DNA of 64,000 bases. It comes from Camellia lanceoleosa. Lineage: Eukaryota > Streptophyta > Magnoliopsida > Ericales > Theaceae. Shown here piece by piece: positions 56,780-64,000 of the stretch (positions are counted from its first letter, which is position 1; each line of letters begins with the position of its first letter). The stretch is from the NCBI GenBank assembly GCA_025200525.1, contig CM045770.1:122551429-122615428 (forward strand). Direction: 5' to 3'. The position numbers were made by a program, and so were the translations under genes. The notes under the pieces are model-generated. The model saw nothing but the letters and a program-made list of their open reading frames with translations, was not told the origin of the DNA and searched no databases.

Positions 56780-57260
56780 CTAGGAATGAGAAGTGAAGGG
56801 GCAGAGAGAGAGAGTGAAGAGTTTTGTGGGAATTAAAAAAGGCAGTAAAACGTAATGATTTGAATGTCTTGGGAAACGTGTCATGCTAACATCAATTGAT
56901 GTCAAGCGGCGAGTGTTAAAGTAATGGGACATGTATGAATCAACAGGGAGACGATAAGTTATTAAGGTGGTTTGATGGTTTTGAATTTGTTTTGACAAGA
57001 CGTGAATTAAATTTTGGATTTCTTGAGTTAGAAAATGATGATCTCAGCTAGTGGGGTGATCTTGAACAAGACCATCTTCTTCTTGGTCTTTGGCTCTTGA
57101 TGGATGGATGTATGGGTGTCCTTGTTTCTTGAAGCCGATGAGTCATGATCTCGGTTGGATGAGTATCCTTTAGCATGTTGTTTAGCTGACATGTTGGGAG
57201 GACAAATGATGTAGGTTCCATCACCTCAGTTTACCGAGGTAATAGAACTTAAGCAGTAGT
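56138..57260. other. Region between the antisense ORF and the 3' LTR
   Basis: Probably the promoter and leader side of the antisense gene plus the 3' untranslated interior of the Tat element. Contains a GA microsatellite at about 56,754-56,780. No sense-strand coding region was recognised. Confidence 0.45.
56754..56780. repeat. GA microsatellite
   Basis: An uninterrupted AG/GA dinucleotide run of about 27 bp. In plants GA-rich tracts often lie in promoters and leaders, which would fit an antisense transcript start nearby, but that is inference. Confidence 0.75.
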
Positions 57261-57806
57261 TGTGAGGACATATTTTTGAGTTGTCCACATGGCCTAAATA
57301 GTTAGCCAAGGTGTCACATTGGGAGGGGGGGGAGGGGTCTTGGATTGTCGAGATATAATGCGATCATATCATAATTTGAGATATTTAGATAAAGGACAAG
57401 AGTCCTGAATGATGTTAGACTACCTATTTGGGTAAGGATGGACTCTGAGGGAGTTTATTCTAATTTAAATAGGAATTTTGGATAAGTGATATCCTTGTAA
57501 GGGATAAAGTCCTATGGAGTAAGAATTTTAGGGGGAAGAGGGCACTGTTCATTATAAAAGGGAGGTATTCCCATAGGTCTAAGGTATGTTTACTTTGTGA
57601 GTTTTGTGATTGAGTTGTTATGTTTGAGAGATAAGTTGTCTGACTTGATCGTCGGAGTGCCTTCTAGTGAACGAGCCACCGATGTTTGTTGTCTTCTTGT
57701 GTGCAAGTATTAGGCTTCTCTATCTTGCGCATGCTCGTCGGCTTTATTCCCTGAATCTCGGAGACAAGATTTTATTTCATTGTGAGGTCAAAATTCAACA
57801 CTCACA
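57261..57806 (+). repeat. 3' LTR of the Tat-type element
   Basis: Begins TGTGAGGACATATTT and ends CAACACTCACA. TATA-like CATTATAAAAGGG near 57,550. A G-rich run at 57,320-57,335 is absent from the 5' LTR. Confidence 0.88.
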
Positions 57807-57811
57807 ATATA

Positions 57812-58104
57812 TATATATATATATGCCATATTTGTATAGTACACACATATATTTTGAAAGTAGCCAAAGCGTATCTTCTTACTTTTAGGGTTGGTTTGGT
57901 AGCATTAAATTTTAATCTAAAAGTTAAAAAATCACTAAATTTTTTTTAACTCTTATCTTTATTTTTTTTACGCCTTTTTGTAAAAAAAAAATAAAAAAAT
58001 AAAAAAATCACTTTAAAAAATTATTTCCCAAAACAACCCGCTAAAAAAAGCCAATTCCCAAAACAACCTTTAGGATTACAAAGACAATAAGACAAAAGTA
58101 AAAA
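57812..58104. other. Flank right of the Tat element, possible small MITE
   Basis: A segment from TAGGGTTGGTTTGG (57,887) to AACAACCTTTAGG (58,075) has imperfect inverted ends and could be a MITE. Otherwise AT-rich with no gene. Confidence 0.35.
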
Positions 58105-58112
58105 CTATGTTT

Positions 58113-59021
58113 TAGGGGTGAGCAGCGGATATGCCAATCCGCCAAAACCGACCGAACCGAACCGATCCGCTGCATTTTGGACGGATGCGTGATGACGAGC
58201 GGACGGTTACGAATTGATTTTCTCCAATCCGCCAATTTGACGGACGGATGGCGGATTTGAGATTTTTTTGGCTGCAACCGAACCGCCAAACCGCCAAATC
58301 ACAAGCACCCCTAGTAATTTATAAGACTTTGTATTCTCAATTTGTTTAAATATTATGTTTGTGTTTTCAATTGAAAAAGAGTTTAAATATTCTGTTGAAA
58401 AAAAGTTTTCAACTTGAATATATTTTTTGAATTGAAAAAAATAAACATATTATTTATTTATATTTTTTGGTTTTTAAATCTAGCTCTAAAAATAATAAAT
58501 AGAAAATATGATATATGCTGGTTGGTTTTTGTTTTCAAAAACATATGTAGATGTAACAATATAGAGACATACAATCTCTACTACTGCTCTGTTCATGGTT
58601 CTGGTGGTTTGAATTATTATTATATTTTAATAATCACAGATTGTAATATTTTATGTGAATGAATCATGCTATGATTGTAATATGTGGATGAGGCATACAG
58701 TGATCGTGATATTCTAAAGTTTCAAACTTTCTTTCTTTAGATAAGGCATACAGTGATTGTAATACTTTTTCAAGTCATTGACTGTAATACTTTTTTTTTT
58801 TTTTTTTTTTGAGCAAGTGCACAAGTTAAATTATGTTGAAAATTTATAAAATTTTAAACCGCCAAACCGATTCGCATCCATCCGTCAAACCGCCAATCCG
58901 CTCAATCCACATCCGCCGGATTGGCGGACGGATGCGGATTGATTTTCTTCAATCCGCTAATCTGGCGGACGGATGGTGGATTGGAAGTTCCGTGGCCGCA
59001 ACCGACCCGCGCCCACCCCTA
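58113..59021. mobile_element. hAT-type element, 909 bp, perfect 8-bp TSD
   Basis: The flanks CTATGTTT (58,105-58,112 and 59,022-59,029) match perfectly. The ends TAGGGGTG and CACCCCTA are perfect 8-bp inverted repeats. Both subterminal regions hold many copies of CCGCCAA and GGCGGA with GGCGGACGGATG. A further internal CACCCCTA at about 58,307-58,314 creates a 200-bp subunit with its own inverted ends. The AT-rich middle encodes no recognised transposase. Confidence 0.87.
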
Positions 59022-59029
59022 CTATGTTT

Positions 59030-59916
59030 GGTTTCGAATTTTTAAAAATAGTTTTATGATTTTTTAATTAGCATTTTTTTTTAATTTTTAGTGAATTTTT
59101 TAAAATATTTTTTTACCGTTTAGATCCACTTAATCTAGATACACTTAAAAAAAATAAAATTTATACAAAAAAATTCTAAATAATTTATTGAATACAACAA
59201 AATACGAAAATACATAGAATTTTTATATTCAATGATTTTTGAAAGATTCTTGTACAAATTTTATACTTTTTAAGTGTATTTACATTAAGTGAATCTAAAA
59301 ATTAAATTTTTTTATTAAAAAATTCACTAAAAATTTAAAAAAAAAATGTATTGAAAATTCACTAAAAATATGCTTTTTTTAAAATAAAAATATAATTTTT
59401 GAGTTTTCAATTCGTATTTTTTTAATTTTAGTGATTTTTTTAATTTTAATTATTTTAAAATTTTTTTGATTCATTTAATATAGATACACTTAAAAAGGAG
59501 CAAATTTTTGCAAAATAAAAAAACTTTCCAAAATTCATTGAATACAAAAAAAAAGAGTATACTTTTATATTTTATTGTATTCAATGAAAATTTTAAAATT
59601 TTTTGTACAAATATTAGAGTCAAAAGGACAATAATTTGAAAATAACATATTACCCTTATGTATTTGTTTATTTGTTCATATCACCTATTTGTCAATGTGG
59701 CATATATTTGTCCATGAATCACGTATCTATCCACTTAACCTATTTATCTATCTATATCTGAAGGTATAAGAGGTGATCACATCATAATATGATGGACCCT
59801 GTTACACTGAATCATAACTTACAAAGTGGTGATATACAAACCTTCCCGCAAGAAAGTTGAGAACAATCTGGAAGTTGTGTGTTTAAATTTCAAACACCAA
59901 ATGATATAAGCATTGG
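59030..59916. other. AT-rich stretch left of the copia LTR
   Basis: Repeated AT-rich phrases (ATACACTTAAAAA, ATTCACTAAAAAT, TTCAATGA) occur in direct and inverted forms between 59,090 and 59,620, suggesting a decayed non-autonomous element, but no ends were found. No coding content. Confidence 0.4.
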
Positions 59917-60140
59917 TGAAAGGTTATTATGAAAGGTGGTACCTATTAGTATTGTGAAACAAACTCAATAGGTGTAACCATTCCTGATAGCCACCATGAT
60001 GTATATAAATACTCATGGCAAGTGAAGTTGCAACCCACTTGAATCATTTTGTTTTTGGTCTCTCCCGGATCCTCGATTTTCTTGTGTGATAAACACTCTT
60101 ACGGGATTATCGATCTTCACCATTGTTAATTTATCTTTCA
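59917..60140 (+). repeat. 5' LTR of the copia element (224 bp)
   Basis: The right end ATCTTTCA abuts the primer site. The left end TGAAAGGT is the best inverted partner, although a second TGAAAGGT lies at 59,930. TATA-like GTATATAAATACTC at about 60,001-60,014. The upstream TSD cannot be checked because the 3' end is missing. Confidence 0.6.
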
Positions 60141-60141
60141 G

Positions 60142-60153
60142 TGGTATCAGAGA
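60142..60153 (+). promoter_or_regulatory. Primer-binding site, initiator tRNA-Met type
   Basis: TGGTATCAGAGA, one base after the LTR end, matches the initiator tRNA-Met primer site except for the last base. Confidence 0.85.
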
Positions 60154-60964
60154 GAGATTTAATTGAGTATGCAAATGTTGAATTACAATGCCAAGAAGAG
60201 AGAATTTTCAAATTTTATTTTGTTCAAAATTCAATGAACAATTGACAAGCAGTGTTTCATTTTGATGACTTTCATTCAGTTGTTTAAACAACACCAACAT
60301 ATAATCAATCCAACAACACACTCGAAGGAAGTTATTGTGGGAAGAAATGACCGTAGAACACTTGCCGAAGTTGAATTTGAGTATTATCAATGGGATAAAT
60401 TCTACAAATCATTTTTTGGTTGTCATTCTACCTCTATATCATTGGCTTCTTGTTTGTCACAGAATTTCGAGCATTACGGTGATTTTCATTGTGAAATATG
60501 ACAATGAATTGATTTTACAAAAGTTGATTTCAAGATTTGCTCTCTGACACCCAACGCCAGAGAAGACAACCTAACTTGCAATATTACCGTTGCTGAAATT
60601 TCTTGTTTAAACAACAAGAAAGCACAATCAAAGGCTACTATTTTTTGTTTTGGCCATTGGGCCCGATTCAAGACCAAACAAGAAAAATGCCTAGGATTAA
60701 AAGAATTTAGCCCGAAACTACAAGTGGCCTAAACTCTCAATCCAGGCTCAATTCTTAGGGTCTCAACATATATTTTGGCCTATTCTTATCCATTACAAAG
60801 TAAAATTGAGTCATTCAAAAATTAAAATTTTCAGAATTTAATAAAGAACTCCAAAAGCCTTTATAAAAATAAAAATTAAAAATTTGTTTTTTTTTTCTTT
60901 AATAACCTTGGATCCATAATTGTGTATATATATTTAATATTATTTAATAATACTCATTTTTATA
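60154..60964. other. Leader of the copia element, possibly with an insertion
   Basis: About 800 bp between the primer site and the gag ATG, longer than usual for a short-LTR copia element. Short open frames have no motif. No inserted element ends were identified. Confidence 0.4.
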
Positions 60965-61775
60965 ATGGCAATTAAAAGTGCTATTGATGCTTTAAGAATT
61001 GAGATGCTTAATGGAAATAATTTTCGAGTATGGAAACGCCACATTTCTTATCTTCTTACACATGAGAGAACTTTGTATATTTTATCCACTTATAACCAGA
61101 GGATGATTCTAATTGGTTTCAAAATAAGTGGATAAAGGATGATGCAATGGCAAAGGCAATTATGTTAATTATTCCTCTATTTAAAGAACATGAAACTGTA
61201 AAACAATTGATGGAAGCACTAGAAAGTAAGTATAGATTTCAATCAGACACTCAAATACAATTGCTCTTGGACAAATATAATAATACTCGTATGAGTGATA
61301 ATGACAATGTTGGTGATCATGTTAATCAAATGGAATTAATTGTTAAAGAATTATCCAATCCTTTGTCAGACAAGATGCAAGTCATTACAATACTTAATAA
61401 TCTTCCATTGTCTTGGGATCATGTTGTCACATCTCTAACTCATAGCTTACGAGAGATTTCAATGGTAACATTGTCTGTACTCTTAGTTTTGGAAGAAGAA
61501 CGAATGAAGCGTAAGCGCAAAGAAGGATTGTCTTCTAACTTGTTGATGGCACAATCTTCAACTAGCCACAGAATAATTTCCACTTGCCATTCAACAAGAG
61601 AAAGACTACTTCTTTCAAGAAAAAATGGAAGAAGGGGTTCCACAAAGGGTGGCAAAAGTAGTAAGGTTGCCAAAAACAACAACACAAGAAGACTGGACTG
61701 GCCCATGCTACAATTGCGGTCAAAAAGGTCACATTAAAGCCACTTGTCCTAAGAGCAAGCAAAAAAAATATCATA
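60965..61775 (+). pseudogene. Copia gag with zinc knuckle
   Basis: ATG at 60,965 gives MAIKSAIDALRIEMLNGNNF and RVWKRHISYLLTHERTLYIL, then a one-base frameshift near 61,090. The frame from 61,147 carries KAIMLIIPLFKEHETVKQLM, LEEERMKRKRKEG and the central Gag_pre-integrase-like helices. Another shift near 61,625 leads into the zinc knuckle CYNCGQKGHIKATC (CX2CX4HX4C, complete). Gag packages the RNA. Broken in two places. Confidence 0.82.
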
Positions 61776-62071
61776 ACCCCATTGCCATGGCAGTTTCTGA
61801 AGTAATAGTAATTGAACCTTCATCAAATTCATGGTGGATTGATTCTGCTGCAACTAGACATATAGTGCAAAGCAAAGAAATGTTTGTGGATTTTACTAAA
61901 AAGAAGATTGGTGAACATAGAGTCTATATGGGCAACAACTCTTACAGTGATGTTTTGGGTATCGGCAATTGTCAATTCTCTATTAATGGATCTTCCATCA
62001 TACTTCATGATGTTCTTTATGTACCTAGCATCCAAAGAAATTTAACCAGTGTTAACCCAAAAGGGTTTTGA
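61776..62071 (+). pseudogene. Copia aspartic protease
   Basis: SWWIDSAATRHIVQSKEMFV carries the active-site region as DSAAT, where copia elements usually have DSGAT, so a conserved glycine is changed. Downstream LHDVLYVPSIQRNLTSV is the usual protease end. Stops at 62,071 in this frame; pol continues in another frame. Confidence 0.82.
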
Positions 62072-62146
62072 GATTAATTTTAGGCTCAACATAGTGTTGA
62101 TCAAGAAAGGAAATGTATTAGTGAAAGGTGTAAGAGTGAATAACAT

Positions 62147-62818
62147 ATGTACTCTTTTTCTATTGATAATAAAGTATGTATTTTTAATTATTTGCATATC
62201 TCTACTAGTAATAGTTCTTATTTATGGCATTTAAGATTAGGTTATATTAACAAAAATAAAATGTCTAGAATGTGTAAAAGCAGACTATTGCCTAAAGTGT
62301 GTTTCAATGATTTTGATACATGTGAACCATGCATTAAAAGGAAAATGACTAGCAAGCCATTTTCAAAACATTGGAAATCATCGGAATTATTTGAAATAAT
62401 TCATTCTGACATTTGTGGTCCTTTCAGAACTAAGACTCATCGAGGCATGAAATATTTTATTATTTTCACTAATGATTATTCAAGATATGGACACATCTAC
62501 CTTCTTAAACACAAATCAAGAGGCAATTGAAAATTTTAAAGAATATAAATTAGAGGTAGAAAAGCAGCTTGGTCGGTCCATTAAAAACTTGAATAATGAT
62601 AGAGGTGACGAATATGAAGCTATGGATTCTTTTTGCAAGGATAATGGCATCAAACATTTGTTTATAATGCTTTATACTCCACAACAAAATAGAATTGCAG
62701 AAAGAAAAAATCGTACTCTAATGGAAATGACAAGATCTATGATGGCTCATGCTGACCTTTCCATTCATTTTTGGGGAGAAGCCTTGTCCACTGCTGCGTA
62801 CATATTAAATAGAGTTTA
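62147..62818 (+). pseudogene. Copia integrase
   Basis: The zinc finger reads LWHLRLGYINKNKMSRM, with tyrosine in place of the second histidine, and CEPCIKRKM. The core has IHSDICGPF (first Asp), NDYSRYGHIYLLKHKS, a frameshift near 62,520, then NNDRGDEYEAMDSFC (second Asp) and NRIAERKNRTLMEMTRSMM (Glu). It ends YILNRV and TAA. Catalytic residues are kept, but the zinc finger and frame are damaged. Confidence 0.84.
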
Positions 62819-63256
62819 AACAAAAGCCAAACCTCTAATTCCCTATGAACACTAGAATGGTACTAAACCTAATATTCTAAATCTCAAAGTTTTGGAATGC
62901 AAAGCACATGTACTTATTGCCAAACCTTTAAGGGATAAACTGGGAAGTAAAACTTGGGAATGCATTGGTTATGTCGAAATTGGGAGTGATTATCACTTTT
63001 ACCATCCTGAACGTGGATTAATAGAAAGTAGAGATGTTATTTTTCTTGAATCCACTGATCTTATTACTCCACTTGAGCAACTTGAATTGCTCTCTGAGGT
63101 ATCTCAGGATTTTTCTCTCCACTATTTGTCACAAGAACCACAGGTTCTCACAAATTAACCTAATAGTGCAAGGAAAGAAAACAAAGTGATGTTGTTTTAC
63201 CTGATTCGAATCTTGAGATAAGTGGGAGTAAGAGAGCAAGACGTCCATCTATTGTT
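62819..63256 (+). pseudogene. Copia integrase C-terminal and linker region
   Basis: The frame 62,892-63,158 reads LRDKLGSKTWECIGYVEIGS and HPERGLIESRDVIFLE, the conserved segment between integrase and RT (normally F.GY....K.YR......I.SRDV.F.E). A stop at 63,158 and a shift precede the RT. Confidence 0.8.
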
Positions 63257-63832
63257 TTGAAAGACCATTATGTTTTTCAAGTTGAAGACCTCCATAATCC
63301 TACTAGTTGCAATGGAGCAATAAGTAGCAGTGACGTTACTCAATGGCTTCAGGCAATGAATGAAGAACTTGAGTCGATTAAGAAAATTGATGTTTGGGAA
63401 TTAACCAATCTCCCAAATGGAAGAAAAGTCATTGGTTGCAAATGGGTTCTTAGAGAGAAATTCAAAGTAGATGGAAGTTTGGAGAGATACAAGACAAGGC
63501 TAGTAGCAAAGGGATTCACTCAACAATCTGGAGTAGACTTCGTAGATACGTATTTTCCTGTTACAAAATTTGCCTCAATAAGGATAATAATGGAAATCAT
63601 AGCCAAGATAGATCTAGAATTACATTAGTTAGATGTTAAAACAACTTTTCTCAATGGAGAATTAATAAAAGAAATTTGTATGATACAACCTGATGGTTTC
63701 CAAATCCAAGGCAACGAGGATAAAGTCTACAAGTTGAAGAGATCCTTGTATGAACTTAAACAATCTTCTAGACAATGGTACTTGAAATTCCACCAAGCCA
63801 TTTTAGAAATAAGCTATGTTGTGAGTCTATTA
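63257..63832 (+). pseudogene. Copia reverse transcriptase, N-terminal part
   Basis: WLQAMNEELESIKKIDVWEL, GCKWVLREKFKVDGSLERYK, RLVAKGFTQQSGVDFVDTYF and, after a TAG at 63,626-63,628, LDVKTTFLNGELIKEICMIQ and KLKRSLYELKQSSRQWYLKF follow the copia RT order. The catalytic YVDD would lie beyond 63,832, where an LTR interrupts the gene. Confidence 0.86.
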
Positions 63833-64000
63833 TGTCACACCCCGACTTTTGTCACCTGAATTCATTACCAAGTCCTTTATACTATTATCCTTTTCAATCA
63901 TCCCATCCATTCAATAGTACTCATAGCACGTATCTACCAACAATCAATACCATTATCCACCGATGGCTAAGGACAAAACTCTAGATGCCAATTACGTAAT
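63833..64000 (-). mobile_element. Start of a chromovirus-type LTR, runs off the window
   Basis: TGTCACACCCCGACTTTTGT begins exactly where the copia RT frame stops making sense. It resembles the LTR start at 20,207 (TGTCACGCCCCGAATTTT) and shares ATTACCAA. Only the first 168 bp are in the window, so the TSD and the nature (solo or complete) are unknown. Confidence 0.65.

Larger units (their letters stand above)
38056..57806 (+). mobile_element. Tat-type Ty3/gypsy element hosting a nest
   Basis: Outer LTRs (38,056-38,595 and 57,261-57,806) are flanked by ATATA on both sides (38,051-38,055 and 57,807-57,811). Internal features in order: a primer-site-like TTTGGCGCTGTC, a Tat-type gag, the protease split by an inserted chromovirus, then an antisense ORF, then an AG-rich region and the 3' LTR. 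No RT, RNase H or integrase was seen, so it is a deletion derivative. Net of insertions it is about 5.6 kb. The TSD could partly reflect the TA-rich context, but LTR similarity and gene order agree. Confidence 0.85.
59917..63832 (+). mobile_element. Ty1/copia element, 3' part missing
   Basis: Order on the plus strand: a short LTR (59,917-60,140), a tRNA-Met primer site, a leader of about 800 bp, gag with zinc knuckle, protease, integrase and the first part of RT. This is the copia order, with integrase before RT. It is cut at 63,833 by another LTR, so the rest of RT, RNase H and the 3' LTR are outside this window or lost. Multiple frameshifts and stops make it inactive. Confidence 0.87.

Overview
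This window looks like intergenic nuclear DNA of a flowering plant, most likely a dicot with a large, repeat-rich genome. It is AT-rich. Ty1/copia and Ty3/gypsy chromovirus and Tat-type LTR retrotransposons, an L1-type LINE and hAT, Mutator and PIF-like non-autonomous DNA elements account for nearly all structure I could recognise. I saw no rRNA, tRNA, CRISPR array, bacterial-type operon or convincingly intact host gene. The longest open frames (about 150 to 250 codons) are pieces of decayed retrotransposon gag-pol genes. I read everything by eye, so boundaries without a target-site duplication (TSD) are approximate.

Region by region. 1-5,080: AT-rich DNA with MITEs, a foldback element, and a tandem duplication in which only the first copy carries two MITE insertions, so the second copy preserves the empty sites. 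5,080-12,440: mostly unrecognised sequence with three weak candidate exons on the minus strand, an L1-type LINE relic split by a solo LTR, and a hAT element with a perfect 8-bp TSD. 12,403-13,591: two further MITE or hAT elements. 13,998-17,936: an internally deleted Ty1/copia element (minus strand, TSD ATATT) whose RNase H remnant is split by an 810-bp solo LTR. 17,983-23,815: a composite of chromovirus LTR sequence flanked by GTTAG. 25,290-26,441: a possible coiled-coil pseudogene next to a hAT element. 26,890-37,103: a solo copia LTR (TSD TGAAG) into which a complete two-LTR Tekay-type chromovirus (27,119-36,707) inserted.

38,056-57,806: a 19.75-kb nest. The outer unit is a Tat-type gypsy element (LTRs of about 540 bp, TSD ATATA) that keeps gag, protease and an antisense ORF but has no visible reverse transcriptase or integrase. 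Into it inserted a minus-strand Tekay-type element (40,546-48,872, itself carrying a hAT and a Mutator-like insertion), a 92-bp minimal LTR (49,863-49,954), and a solo LTR (50,274-56,003). That solo LTR holds another solo LTR (50,927-54,054), which holds a PIF-type MITE (52,566-53,112). 58,113-59,021: a hAT-type element with TSD CTATGTTT. 59,917-63,832: a 5'-anchored Ty1/copia element with gag, protease, integrase and part of RT, broken at 63,833 by the start of another chromovirus-type LTR that runs off the window.

No gene pathway links these units. They are related by successive insertion, and the TSDs give a relative order of events. I found no convincing new functional system. The observations most worth checking are the recurrent identical difference (TACTG to TCTTG) between the two LTRs of the 27-37 kb element, the modular minisatellite and CTCGAG-rich blocks shared by the long LTRs, the split antisense ORF, the 92-bp LTR, and the internal empty-site control at 3.1-5.1 kb.
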